DNA of 64,000 nucleotides from Liolophura sinensis (GCF_032854445.1 NC_088301.1:17991223-18055222); one strand, 5' to 3'; shown: positions 35,166-48,526, counted from the first letter of the stretch. Translations and numbers: made by a program. The notes: generated by a model from the sequence alone, not told the origin.

Positions 35166-36719
35166 CAAATTATACACCACAACATTTATATGAATACATA
35201 AACATACACCTTCTTATCACAAAACGCGTTAAGAACGTCATAGCGAGATTTGAATTCAGTTTTCCTGATTGTCCTGTTACAAGGAAAAGTAATTATTTTG
35301 TCTTTAGTCCTGAATACAAATAATGCATTTGCACCCAATACCTCTTTTCCCGAGGCTATGGGCGGGGCACTTAGAGTGTCCATGGTTATTACATCAAGAT
35401 GTTCCTTTTATGACAGAATGACTGAAATATCTGTATTTTTATTCGACCTCGGAATTATCCATGGGATATGAGTTTTAAATTTGAATTTGATGGCATGCAT
35501 TCTATATCGACTATCTTCCATTAATCATTGGGAAGCGACGGCCGCTTCCCTGTTACCAGCTTTATTTGCTATTTGTACATCGTGTTAGGAACCAAACTGT
35601 CTGTATTATATAGAGATGGCTTGTTCAAAATACACGACAGTTTAGCCGCACAAAAAAGTAACCAAAACCAGCAGATTTTATTTTACAACAATTTATTAGG
35701 TTTAATAAGACTTTTACAAATACTAAAGTACTTAAGTTTAACAAGAAAGGATAGCAGTATCTATACAAATACTAAAGTACTTACATGCACAACGGTGTCA
35801 AGTCCAAACGGATGCATGTATTCCACAATGCGGAAAACCATACAGGCATAAATGCACAAATAAAAGGGAAAATCCACAGTATAAATGAGTGTATGACAAA
35901 ATATGCACAAAATTCCTTTAACCTGCTTTCAATGGTCTTATATAGACTCGTCGGATTTTCTAGAACAAGAAAACTCCTGAACACTTGTTGTAAACAAACA
36001 GGCCACGAACTGAGGGTATTCTGGAACATTCTAAGGCTGAGGCAGACAGCAGGCCCTAAACTCAGCATATGTAAACCGTGGCAAGCTAAATTTAGAAGCT
36101 GGCTGCTGTTGTGCACATAACAATCGTGTATTTCATATTCTTTCGCTAATTGATGTTTTAAGTTGTTTTGAAAATTGCAATAATGTATCTATAACACGAT
36201 GCCATGTTCGATCTATGGGAGATGTACGAATGTCCGACTAAATACGATATAAATTATTGACACGAATAGTTAGAGTAAAACCCCAGTTCTCAGTTAAACT
36301 GACAAAAGGACGTATTTCACCGGTTTCTCGGCAAGGTACATGTAACAAACATTATGAAGGCATACTGTGGAAACAATACATCCGCTCTACCGTTTTGGAC
36401 ATCAGGATAAAATGTATAATGGAGTCCACGACATAACAATACAGGTTATAATTTTGCTGAAAATGGATGAAACGGCCCAAAATCGTACTTTGCCTCTAAC
36501 TTTTCTAGGAAAAGCCAGGTAGATACGGAATTGAAGTTCAGGATGTCATAACTTTTTGAAAACAAAAAACAATCAGAAAAAGCCGAACGAGGCCATTTTC
36601 GTACCATCGCTTCTTCCCCGGTGATGGTATGAAGTCATGGCACGATGATGCCATCGCTCGCTTCAGTATACTCATTTGACCAAAGCAGTGCATTGTGGTC
36701 TTTATTTTCTGTATCCGCT

Positions 36720-39700
36720 ACTGGTGCTTGCCCAATATTTTGTTGGGGGCTAACAGACTGACGGATTGACGGAATAACAGACTGACGGAAAAGACGGACT
36801 GACGGAATGACGGACAAACACACTGACGGAAAGACAGACTGACGGAATGACGGATTAACAAACTGACGGAATGGTGTAATGACGGACTAACATACCAGGC
36901 GTAAACCTGCAGTCCCCTTCAATACTTGTAGCTTTCAAATTATTATGTCGTATCTCTTCGCTGTATTCCCTTCCTGGGATGTTGATCTATAACAGAGCAA
37001 AACGAAGCCATTACGCTGCAGCCAAAATAAGGTAAACACACACATTCTATGTAAAACACAATTTGTATTGTTATGTGTGTATGCATGGGTTTTATGACAC
37101 ACTTAACAATCCATCACATCTCTGTGTGTGTGTGGCTGATGTTCGGGCTTTTACAGGACTATAGCTGAGGAAACACAAAAAACGGCACTGTACTTTTTAT
37201 TCTCCACACTTCATGTAACTACATAATTGGCTTTCATTGTGAGTGCAGCTTTACTCTAAAATAATCCTGTTTTTACAGTGTGGATAAGGAAGACTGTTCA
37301 GTGGGTGTAGGATAATAGGTTTATTCACCCCCATAGGACAGATGGCATATACCATACTCTTATTTCTTTCAGCGAGTCGCCTATATTCAGTTGGCTGTAA
37401 ATCAGTCATACTCGCTCACAAAAATTGCTTTTAGTCAGTGATACGTTACAACACAAGCTCCACACACTGATATGTCAAAATTTCATATCCTTACAAAGAA
37501 AATGAAGTTAGAACATTTTTTTCTTATTTCTAATGTTAAACTGCACAAATACTTTTGACGTACATAGAACATGGATGACGTTATAATTATTCAAAACCCA
37601 TTGTCATGCTGGGGAATTGGCTAAGTCCAGGGTGTCTTGCCGGGGAATTGACACTGGTTACCTAATTTGAAACGAGTCCATTTCAAACGAGTCTCCATAA
37701 GTAATAATCACAAGACCTATTTCCGGACCAGCTATCCAAGTCCTAGACAAGTTTATGAATAAACTAACCATTAAATAAGTACATTTTCCAGTAGACATGT
37801 CATATACCTCTTTACCGAGACCATAACGTCTTTGTGCTAATATGGGTGGCAGGTCAGGTAAAACACTAAAACCGCATTTCCGTCTTAGTTTTCTAGCACT
37901 TTGGTGAATTTCACATCCTTTTGCACACAAGAAGATTGAATTCGTGATTATGTTGGCTATAAGTGTTGTGAAATATCACGAATGTTGAACGTACATTTAA
38001 TTTTCAGGGAGGAATTATCGACAGTGTAGGCTTGAAATGTCACAAGACATAAAAACCATTGACTCACTATGCGTGCATGAGTCACAATCAGTGGTGATTT
38101 TGCCAGATTTCTGATCGTCCTAACCAATAACAAAAGTCCATCCGTTTCAACCAATCGATTTACAGAGCTGCCGTGCTTTCACCCGACCGACTCTTTGTGC
38201 GACTTCCGCACGTGTTTATAAGTGATCTTGAGGCACACATATAGAAGGATTGTATACAGACAATTGATATCAAAATAAATCTTTGAATGCGTCTGTCAAC
38301 CTACGTTTGTTGTATGTCATTCTATACCTATAGTCTACTTCTTTTAGAGAGTGTAAAATCAGTGAAGCACCCTACCAAAATTGCCTTTAGTCCGTCTCAC
38401 GTAACAACCTAAGCTCTACACAGTGATACGTTTTACGTCCATATAAAGCAAAGAAATTGCAGTTCAACATGTTTTGAAGAAGGGTAACACCAGTTACCTG
38501 AACTGCTGTTGACTTTACTGTAAACTATGCTTTTAACACAGACGTGTTTGAAACGTTTTAGTATAATATAACCTTAATAAGTGAATATTACTTTATCTCT
38601 TGTAATATATGATCTTCAGTGTGGTTTCATAGAAAAAGTATTCTAACCGCAATTTTTTGTAGTAATATGGATGTCCAACTGATGTTACAGACAGCTGAAT
38701 ATAGGCGGCCCTCTAAAAGAAATAATCTATAGTGTCTGCCTCAGCCAGGTGTGATATACGAGATGCGTGTCTGCTCTGCTCTGGCAGTTTTCTTTTAACT
38801 AACAAGGAAGTTACCTTACCGTGTTACAAAAATTTTAGCACAATAAAACCTTCTGATTTGTAATAATGCAACGACGCTTCTGTGAGTTCATCACTTCTTG
38901 CAGACTGCCGTAATATGAGATAGACAATATTCGTTTCATGACCGTTATCATATAGTGCTAATATTGACAGTTTAGGCTTACACTAAAAATGCAGTAATAA
39001 ATCTGCATGTTAGCAAGACGCATAAGGAGCACGTATACGTTTACCTGTTCACTGATGGGGAGCTTATATAGTTCATTGTTAGTAAAGAGCAGGGGCCTAC
39101 GCCGACTCGATGGTCTGACAGTTGGACATAGCTGCACACAAATCTGAGATCTTTTTAATGGTTCTCAGCTTTTCACCTTCGGAAACACAGATCTGTAATC
39201 TTCAATATACTCACACGAGACTCAGTGTCTCGAGTGTGACTGTACAAACAAGCTGTCTTTATTCCTGTAGTAATTCTGACCTCATATTACCTAGTTGTTT
39301 GTTATAGAAAGACTGTCGCATTGAAAGCAAACCAAAGTTCGCTAATCGCCATTTTCGCTACGATTGAGACCACCGCACTCGGCATCGACCGGAAAGAGAT
39401 AAACTCATGGAAAGTTTGGAATGAAACCACAAACACTTCACCATTGAAAGGTTGATGGGTAATCCATTTGAGAGTTTTAAAGTTAGGTGTTTTTTTAACA
39501 AAGAACGGATGGAACTATAACCAACTCATTTTAAAATAGAACTTTTTAGAAGTTGATGATTTTCAGAAGAGGTGATTGGAAATGGCGGTTTGAGAAATTC
39601 GTATGTGTCCGTTATAATTGCGACTACTACTTGTTCATTGCGACTTCATGGTCTCTATTATTCCCACATAAGAAGGTGACTTAAATTCAGAATTACAGAA

Positions 39701-39760
39701 GACCAGCGGCCGACTTCCCTCGCATGTCCGTTTGCCCAGTCGAGGCACGTGCTTAGTTCA
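36720..39760. repeat. Tandem duplicate of the gene 1 5' region, copy 2 (no signal exon)
   Basis: It begins with a minisatellite matching that of copy 1 and follows copy 1 from about 31.0 to 34.25 kb. Shared anchors are TTTTTACAGTGTGGATAAG, AATAATCACAAGACCT and CATGGAAAGTTTGGAATG. Where the signal exon should fall (about 37.8-38.2 kb) the sequence is unrelated, so the exon was lost or replaced. Confidence 0.65.
36751..36890. repeat. Minisatellite of ACTGACGGAATGA-like units, longer copy
   Basis: Same unit and same right flank (CAGGCGTAAACCTGCAGTCC) as 34,335-34,428, with more units. It marks the start of duplicate copy 2. Confidence 0.78.
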
Positions 39761-40270
39761 GGTGCACATATAACCACTAAAACTACGGTACTTGTATTCA
39801 TTTCGCGATACTAAGCTTAAAAAATTAGGCTTTACGATGCATAATTTCACGATTACAATGTACACCTCATACATCCTTTACAAAACATCACCTGATGCTT
39901 TTAAAATGTTGACAAAGCTTACAGTATTTCAAAAATATATAGGTAACATCTTACTGACGTATCAGTAAATGATGCTTACATGAATCAATGGTGCTGGCGG
40001 GAGTAGAAGTTTGACTTTGTTAAGAATAAACCTCAAACACACTTGAGATTACTTCTAATATATTTAAATGTATAATGTTGCCTTTTTGTCTTGACTAATG
40101 TACTAATATGTACGCATATCGGCGAGGAAACTTTTCCAAATAAAATGTTATTTGTTATTGGGACCTATTCATAATAACTACTGTTTAATAACTACTGTTG
40201 AACATTTGGTGATATAGAGATCATTAAATGAACGATTTAGGGATTTCGGTTAACATTTACGTGTTATTTA

Positions 40271-40358
40271 CGCCTGGAGCACGTAGGACCATCTCAACCA
40301 AGAGTACAGTTTCCGGAACATAATCCAGTTTTGTAATTACACGGACTCAAGAACTCCA
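40271..40358 (-). pseudogene. Dead copy of the short EGF-like exon (duplicate of 29,407-29,511)
   Basis: It aligns to gene 1 exon 2, keeping the GTAAAT donor, the CSG-like half and TCTTGG. The conserved Trp codon is TGA (40,294-40,296), about two dozen bases covering two or three cysteines are missing at the 5' side, and the acceptor TTTCAG has become TTGGAG. Confidence 0.8.
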
Positions 40359-40739
40359 ATTCAGAGGGAACCAGAATCAACGTTTAGCGTACAGGAACTT
40401 CGGGCTAGCTTTGGTAAATTATAAACGTAGATTTAATGTTTTAATTTGATGTTTAGTTTTGGGGCAAAAAATCGTGAACATATTTATGTATGGAAAAAAC
40501 TAACAAGATTTTTAATTCAAGAAATATAAAAACACACAAGAAAAAGCTTATCTCAAAAAAGGCTTAAGTTAGCCCAGACAATAGTGAGATGTCTACAAAT
40601 ATTTTCATTTTTATGAGTAAACTTCCATTTTTGCACAAATATAAACACCTAAACCTAAAATCGTTTTCGTTCCTGTTACCATATGTTGAGAAATAAATAA
40701 TAATACAAAGTAAAAAATGTATTCTTTATAATCACGTTA

Positions 40740-41035
40740 AGTCTTTGATAATTTTATTTATCTATTTATTTGTTTATTTATTTATTTATCTATTTATTTA
40801 TCTCATTGACATTTTACACCATACTCTTGAACATTTTACTTATACAAAGACGGCCAGCATTATGATGAGGGAAAACCCCGGAAACCACGACAAATCGCAA
40901 GTTGATGGAAGACATTAACACGTACGGCCAGAGAGGAAGCCAGCATGAGCTGGAGTTAAACTTGATCGCATCGGTAATAGGCCTCTGCGTCATTACGCCC
41001 TGCTGGCATGGTAAGCACCTCGGCCACAGGGACTG
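40740..41035 (-). mobile_element. SINE family 1 copy with (ATTT)n tail
   Basis: It has an ATTT-rich tail (about 40,745-40,795), the ACTTATACAAAGACGGCCAG middle and a head ending in GGTAAGCACCTCGGCCACAG. It corresponds to the SINE at 30,012-30,380 in duplicate copy 1. Confidence 0.78.
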
Positions 41036-41761
41036 CAGGTTATGTTTTAGAGCGGATATGTAATGAAGTCGTATCGAATCCAATTGTTTCGTATCGAATC
41101 CAAGATAATATAATTGACGGTATTCAACCGTTCCTCACTGAACTACTGATATTGGAGTTTACAGTGGGAAAGGTGAATGACGCTGTAGCCAGCAGGCCAC
41201 AGAGGACTCACAAGTTACAGCAACCCGGAATGTATCTCAACCATAACATGGCTATGACTCAGAGAAACTTTTAGAGTCACTTCGATATTGTTAAAGCCTG
41301 CTGATTGACCACTGGTGATTTCCAGTATACATGATAAGTTATAGAATTCATTTTATACCTTTTCTACCTCTTTTCGTGATTAAAGAAACAGTGATGTCTT
41401 CACACGGGAAATGGTTTCTATTTCCCTGTTGTAGACTGGTGTTTTAGCATGTCGGTAAATGTACTGGAAAATTTAACTACTTCTTTAACATAGCCTTAAG
41501 TAGTAACAGTTGACGTTAACATAGACGACTGCACAGTTCGTCACACACATAAGTTGTCCGATATGACCCAATATCGGTTGTAGCACGGATTCTCGCATCA
41601 CTCACTCTCTTACTGGACCATTTTAAACTGTGTATAATATCTTTATATGTATGATAAATATCTTTCTATAGTCTATGACAGTACTGTAAACACTGTACAA
41701 AGACAAATGGAGTAAATGAACAAAAATTACTGTATACAAATACTTACCATAGAATGTTGTT

Positions 41762-42000
41762 GATCATAAATATATGTATGCTTGGGGTTTTACTTTGTAT
41801 TTAGCAATTATTCAAGCATATCAGGACGAGGAGTTATTGGGTGTATCTAGATATACTGTGATTTCCTGTGGCACGGCGTGTCCATCGCGCCGAAATACTG
41901 CCGCCACTGACGTAACACGCCTAAGACAGCAAACATGACATCTTATCCAGCCACATTATGTTGACACTGGACCAACCAGTCCTGTTTCCATGCTCTAACC
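41762..42000 (-). mobile_element. SINE family 2 copy
   Basis: GCTTGGGGTTTTACTTTGTA, then ATACTGCCGCCACTGACGTA and CACTGGACCAACCAGTCCTG. It is similar to 21,205-21,500 and lies in duplicate copy 3. The copy 1 equivalent place lacks it, so it inserted after the duplication or was lost there. Confidence 0.62.
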
Positions 42001-42802
42001 TGGAAAGTCTTTGCCTCTCTTTGATGTTATACATACTGTGTTTATCTTTCGGTGTGTAAACTATGGCTTATGTTCTATAACTTGTTATTACAAATCATGT
42101 TCATTTTAAGAGAACTGGTCATCATCCAGATTAATAATCTGAGATGGTACTTTGGTAAATAAATGCTGCTACATTCTCCATTATCCTAACAGATATCTTA
42201 TTTTAATGTGAGCAAATGTGGTATTTGTACACGACTCGGTTGAAAACTAGAATCCTATTGCGGACATGTTAAACCATAAAGCTGATGTATACATGAATCT
42301 AAAGCTGCACGGAAACTTTAAGATATATCATGGTGTCGTCAGACCTAATGTCTTAATGTCTCATGTCCAGTGTCTTCGTGTGTGGTGTCTTCGGCAATGT
42401 AAATATATCGGCACCGTCAAGTTGAGAAACAGAATGTTAAAGGTGAGGTTTTACCCGTAACAAACACATCAGACAACAAACTAGATGCATTTTAGAACTT
42501 CATCGGAGAGTTTTACGAAATGGGGGTATAAGTCAGTAACTTGCCCCTCTTCAAGCAAACACCAATGAAGTAAGTAGACAAAAATATGTCCTTCATAAGA
42601 TTGAAGACGGATGAAGGAGGAAAGAGATAGTCACATTTACTTCCTTATCTGTCAACAATATGGCTGTGTCGGTTTTAAACTTTAATTGTGCCACTTCTCT
42701 AATCATGAGTCAAGCCTTACGTATGACGCTTGTCTGGTGTGCATTTTGCACTGTAACAAATGTTGAACAAATACATATTCACTCAGCAAGTACTGTACTT
42801 AC

Positions 42803-42863
42803 CAACTGTTATTCCCATCATAAAGAGAAGCACTCCTCTGATCTGTTTCCTGTGATAAGCCAT
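42803..42863 (-). CDS. Intact signal-peptide exon in the distal duplicate of the gene 1 5' end
   Basis: An ATG at 42,861-42,863 opens MAYHRKQIRGVLLFMMGITV and runs 61 bases to a good donor (GTAAGT) in phase 1, the phase needed by the EGF-like exon 2 or the lectin exon 3 of gene 1. Basic residues followed by a short hydrophobic run suit a secretion signal. The next EGF-like exon within this duplicate (40.3 kb) is dead. This exon may be an orphan, or the true or alternative first exon of gene 1 splicing across about 13 kb. No transcript evidence is available here. Confidence 0.6.
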
Positions 42864-43526
42864 GTCGAAGGGCAATCTCTGTTCAGATCTGTTTATATCA
42901 AGGTTATATAAAAGTACCTTAGTTTTATCCTCATGTAATTTGCCACACAGAAGGAATTCTCACAAGATATGACTTTCTAGAAGTTAAATCTGTACAGTTG
43001 TAAAGCTCTTTCTACATCCACTGAACATATTCACTGAGGTGTCTGAACGATGGCCACAGCTTCTTCTCAAAAGTACTTGCCACATATGGGCTAAAGGAGA
43101 TGTCAGACGACACGTCGTCACAGTTTAGCGGGTAAACCAGTGTCATCAGTGTTCACCCCTGTGGCAGTATACGTAAGGAAATCTTTGTAGAGCATTTGCA
43201 GTCGTTCTCTTAGGGTAAGCTGTACACCTGTAGTTACTGGATAGGCAAACTCGTGAGCATAAAGCTGGCAATTTTGTTTTCAGTATTATGCATGCCTTTG
43301 TTGCCCTAAAACCGCCTTTCAAAGGCGAACCTGAGTTGCCCACTAAGGAGAATAGCATATACATAAAAGATATGATAATAAATGCATACGTCTGTCAACT
43401 TACATTTGTTGATTGTCCCTTATGTGTGATATTTTCCCTCTACTACACATAACCATGGTAACAAAAGTTCTATGAAATGTTATGCATGGTAATAATGCAT
43501 TCCATCTTCTGTTAATTCAGTACCTG

Positions 43527-43790
43527 GGGCCTGCATGGTTCAGTTGGTTACTGCGCCAGCGCAGTGTAATGACCTAGGAGCTTCTCGCCAATGTGGTCGC
43601 TGTGAGTTCAAATCCAGCCCATCCTGGCTTCCTCTCCTGCCGTAAGTAAGAATATCTGGCAGCAACCTGCGGAAGGTCGTGGGTTTTCGGCCGGCTCTGC
43701 CTGCTTTCATTATGCTGGCCGCCGTCGTATAAGTGAATTATTCCTCAGTACGGCGTAAAACACCCGTCAAATAAAAAATAGAAGATTGAA
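43527..43790 (+). mobile_element. SINE family 1, nearly full length
   Basis: This is the best copy. The tRNA-like head has an A box (TGGTTCAGTTGG) and a B box (GAGTTCAAATCC), followed by GCTTCCTCTCCTGCCGTAAG, the conserved middle GCAGCAACCTGCGGAAGGTC, then CCGCCGTCGTATAAGTGAAT and an A-rich end. tRNA-derived SINEs with this tail are familiar to me from molluscan genomes. Confidence 0.88.
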
Positions 43791-44054
43791 ATACATTAAA
43801 TACGTTAAAATACATTGTTTAGCTTAAACTAGCTCATTGAGATAATTAATGTGTTAAAGCAGATGAAATATGCCTGTCTTCTAAAACGTTTAATGACGGT
43901 TGTCCAAAATCGGGTATTAATTCCTCCAACGGATTAGGATAAAAAATGTCCTTAACATAATTGTAACTGAATTCTACTTTAAAGCCAAAGGGGCTTTATA
44001 TCGGCTTTGGATAGGGGGTTTATAGATTTCCCTGCTCTCACTGATTGTGTGGTC

Positions 44055-44750
44055 TTGGTAACTACAAACCTTCGTCTACCATCGTGTGGTCTTGGTGATT
44101 ATAAACCTTCGTCTACCATCGTGTGTTCTTGGTGATTATAAACCTTCGTCTACCATCGTGTGGTCTCGTGACTATAAACCGTCATTTACTATCGTGTGGT
44201 CTTGGTGATTATAAACCTTCGTCTACCATCGTGTGGTCTCATGATTATAAACCGTCATCTACCATCGTGTGGTTTGGTGATTATAAACCTTCGTCTACCA
44301 TGGTGTGGTCTCGTGATTATAAACCGTCATATACTTTCGTGTGGTCTTCGTGATTATAAACCTTCGTCTACCATCGTGTGGTCTCGTGACTATAAACCGT
44401 CGTCTACCATTGTGTGGTCTCGTGACTATAAACCGTCATTTACTATCGTGTTGTCTTGGTGATTATAAACCTTCGTCTACCATCGTGTGGTCCTGGTGAT
44501 TATAAACCTTCGTCTACCATTGTGTGGTCTCGTGACAATAAACCGTCGTCTACAATCGTGTGGTCTTGGTGATTATAAACCATCGTCCACCATCGTGTGG
44601 TCTCGTGACTATAAACCATCGTCTGTCGTCGTAGGGTCTTGGTGACGACAAACCTTTGTCTACCATCTTGTAGTCTCGTGACTATAAACCATCATTTACT
44701 ATCGTGTGGACTATAAACCGTCGTCTACCATCATTTCATCTTCGTTACTA
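44055..44750 (+). repeat. 36-base minisatellite, left block
   Basis: Roughly nineteen units follow the theme ACTATAAACCGTCGTCTACC + ATCGTGTGGTCTYGTG, alternating between variants with 'ggtgattataaaccttcg' and 'gtgactataaaccgtcg'. Being 36 bases, it creates long frames with a 12-residue period (DYKPSSTIVWSR), which are by-products. Confidence 0.9.
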
Positions 44751-45059
44751 TAACAGTAGTTATACAGTCTGTCCAGATCGTTCCATCGGGATTTAAGGAA
44801 AGAAAAAATATACTATTAACGTAATAAAAAAACAAAATCGGGTGGTCATCTCAGATACTTAATGCGTGTCGGGGAGAAGGCCTAGTAGTATATAAGCGAA
44901 TATGGGCGAATCTATTTCGACAGATGGAACTCGAATTATGCGTGTGTGTTTGATAATTGGGGAAGAACCGATGCGACGTAAACACTCGCCGTGGTATATT
45001 TATAATCCGGTCCGCCTCGGGATATGTCTCCCTTCTCAGCAACCGAGGACCGGCCACGA

Positions 45060-45365
45060 TAGCACGTTTGAGTGAGCGTCCGCTTTGGGAACGGTAGATC
45101 CAGGGTCAATCCTGAGTCGACCTAAGACTTTAAAAGAGGAGCATGTAGCTTTCTCGCTTGGCGTTCAGCATTAAGGGGATAGTACAGTGACTGATCACCC
45201 GTATCAGTATAATGGCTCGGGCGGGGCAGTGAAGCAGCACCAGATAAAAGAGCGGTGGAAATCCGTCCCGCAACAAGGAGGCACAATACACGTGCATGCA
45301 CCCTATGGACTCCTTCGTCGCCATATGACTGAACAATTGTTAAGTACGACTCCGCGACCGGCTGA
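45060..45365 (+). mobile_element. SINE family 2 copy in the left arm of the inverted repeat
   Basis: The head GAGCGTCCGCTTTGGGAACG, GGGTCAATCCTGAGTCGACC is followed by CGCTTGGCGTTCAGC and the tail CGCCATATGACTGAACAATT. It explains part of the extra length of the left arm compared with the right. Confidence 0.62.
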
Positions 45366-48300
45366 GACGACCTATACATCCTCTTTTATGGACACAGACC
45401 CCCATTACAACTTCCGTTTTCGGTTTGAAAACGATTGTAGTTCAGTGAATTTTAGGGTATAAAGACTTTTTTTTGCTCCCAGGAGTCCATTTTTGGTGTA
45501 CAGGTGCAAGCTTGGTATTAAAACTCTGGAAACTGTCTCCTTTAACTTTGAGGAGGTATGAGCTTTATTGATGACAGTTTTAAATTCTGGGTGAGAGGAC
45601 ACAAGGTGTAGGGCAGTGATGAGGCTGTGAATTACGTCCCCTTGGCGTTGTTAGGCACGCCTCCCAGCTGCCGACATGGAAAGGTTCAGATTTTGACGGT
45701 CAACCTGTGTCAAGACTTTTATGACTTGTTTCTCATAGGCTGGGTCAGGTATGCACCAAAGCTTATTGCCCACGGAATGTATGGGACTGAGCTACGGCTG
45801 TAGACGTTAACATTGTCGCTTATGGAAAATTATTGGGGGTCTGAGGCCATATAGCGGCGGGGGAAGCAGTGATGGGTCACGGTTGTCAAGATCACACCCC
45901 AAGCCTAGCGCGTCTGTGGAATTTTAAAAACTGTTCGACGGTGGATATCTACAAATCTGCTTTATAGAAAACCTTTCCCAAACTATGAAAGACTATCATT
46001 ACCTCGCCATTGTTTAGAAGATAATAGTTAGAAAAGGTTTCATATGGTCAGCGAACATCAAAAGTTCAATTAATATTCTCACAAATGTCTCATCAGCATG
46101 CTCCTCAATGGCCCAAGTCGCTGATAAAGGTAACATACATTCCTAGAAAGATCGGGACGTCCAAACCATCATGCGCATAGCAACTTTTATTGTAAAGTTT
46201 TCATGATATAAAGGAAACTTAGCAGTCTGGGTTATGCGTGCAACTTTTGTTTGAATAATATGAACTGTATACTGAACTGCTCTAAATCGTTTCAGTATGT
46301 TTTCTGTAACAGCACTGCGCCGTTAAATGTTATAGTCATTCGTGAAGCGTGACGAGCTATTAATGCTCACGGTCAAACTATTACCGCGGAGATAATTAAA
46401 GCGTGTGCCAAGTAGAGACCAGGTGATAACCAGTGCGCGAAACAAATTTAGACAACTCGTGTATATAGGTTTAGTCGACCTTGGCGAACAATTCGCAGCC
46501 GGACAGCTTAACCAGTAAAATGTATAGTTTTTTTTTACCTTATAATAAGAACACAAATTCGCAATGGTATTGACTATAACGCTAGCGAGTTGTAAGGTCA
46601 ACAGAGGTCAACAACAAATTTTGACATTACAGTTGTTTCAGTGCATATTAAGAATACCCCGTAGGCGTTGAGCGTCTTATGCAACTCTAGCTTTAATGTA
46701 CATTTACTATACTAACAGACATTTTGAAAAAAATGTAGATAACCATAGTGTATAGTGCTGGTAGGTCTCATACAGGAAAGAAATCACCTACGTAGGTAAG
46801 CAAATGGTATCTGGATGAGCTGTATAAAATATATTAAAAAAATTTAAATGTGTATGTCTGAAAAAAGAGCTTTAACTGGTACCTTATAAGTCAAGAAATT
46901 GTTTTTGCAGACATTAGGTTAAGTGTTTATAAAAAAAAGACACAATCTGCGGCGAATATTGTCGAAATATATTCGGGTATGAGTTGGATCATAGCACAGG
47001 CCGCAACCTATACATTTTTAATGAGACAAGTGGTTTTCAAACAGCAAAATTAACTTATAAACTGTTTCAGATTGATGTATGGCCTGTAAATTCTAATCTT
47101 GCCATATCTTACTGGTAGGTCTTGATGCGTGTTGGACGGCCAATGTACGAGATTAGTTAAATACTACAAAAGATATAATAACTCTTGCAGTGGTGTGAGT
47201 TACTTTGAGGGCGGCGTTGGTTAGTTAAGGTCATCGGAGCGGTATGGCGATTTCTTTTCTTATGGACTGATTTTCTATTAAACAAGATGTGACATTAGAG
47301 ATAGTTACCACAAATGGATTTGCAGTGTAGAGGAAATTACACACAACCCGGGATAAACATGCATGCTTCAAATTATGAGGTCCATTGTTGTCTGTTTATA
47401 TAGCAGATTTCACTTTTGCATACTTGATACTGATGTAGACTCTCGGTAGAAAGACTGGAAAACTTAACTGAGATATGTGCTTGGCTCTAACATTAAACAG
47501 TATGTAATTTTAGACCGACTGTACAGCGATAGCCAACGTGCTTGAAAGAATTGTTTATGTCCAGCCTCAAAATACCCCGCGAAGTAAGAAACTCTCTAGA
47601 AAAAAAGAAAAAAAAATATTGACTCTTAGGCGACTGCATAAGCCGTGTTTAGGTGACTGGTCAGGGTATAGGTGTTTGATGCATGCCCAGTCTGTTCAGA
47701 CATGCGATGAAATACTCATACATACGTAAATATATATTTACGGAAAAACCTGTCAACCAATACACCAAACTCCGTCAATGGCACACTGATCGTGCTGAGT
47801 ATTCGTCTTTATCGACATTAAAACTGGACCCAGCAAACTACAGAGAGGAATTCGTTACATACAGTTTGCGTATCACTAAAGCCGCAAGGCGTTTCCCCTT
47901 CACCTAACCACAAGGAACCGCAAACTCAACATACAGGCATTTAATATAACGTAGGCCTGAAGTGAAAGCCCGATCCTTTATTCTGTTGAAATATAAAAGC
48001 GTCTGTAAGCTAAACTAACGATTAATTAAATTGGAACATTTAATTACCACACATGACTAATAGCACTGTGACATTGATCCCTTCCGCGGAAAAGCAAAGA
48101 AGATCTTGGAAAGCAGCAACTAAGGAAACGTGACGTTCGGTTGTTCTCCCCGTGTAAAGCTGTCATTCCAGCCGCAGCACCTCAGGTTTATTATTTGATC
48201 ACCTGTATTTTGAATGTATAAGAATGACTAAGAAGCAAAACTAAACAAATAGTTCTAAACTGAGATCTAAATAATACATAGAACGCCTGTCTGAAAATTT

Positions 48301-48526
48301 TCCATCGTGAACTGGTCTACTCAGAGTGTTCCTCAATGAATTTCCACCACAGATAAGACACAATCGCCTTGACTTGTTTTCAGAGATATTGTAACATTTG
48401 AGACATATCCATCCAGCGTTTAAGACATAGACACTCTCTAGACTGGCGAATCTTGAATTGCCCAGTTGTTGCTATTAAAATTATGTTTAATGGAAACATG
48501 CATATTAGGGTTACACAAAGGGAAGT

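Larger units (their letters stand above)
39760..43450. repeat. Tandem duplicate of the gene 1 5' region, copy 3
   Basis: Collinear with 29.4-32.7 kb, it has the dead EGF-like exon, a SINE at the same relative place as copy 1, and the intact signal exon. The shared SINE position indicates the SINE inserted before the duplication. Confidence 0.72.

Noticed and set aside
35781-36120. Overlapping 111-codon frames on both strands
   Set aside because: Complementary frames over the same bases without any recognisable protein; taken as chance.
44123-44462. Repetitive protein with period DYKPSSTIVWSR
   Set aside because: By-product of a 36-base minisatellite; no start context, splice sites or stable frame.
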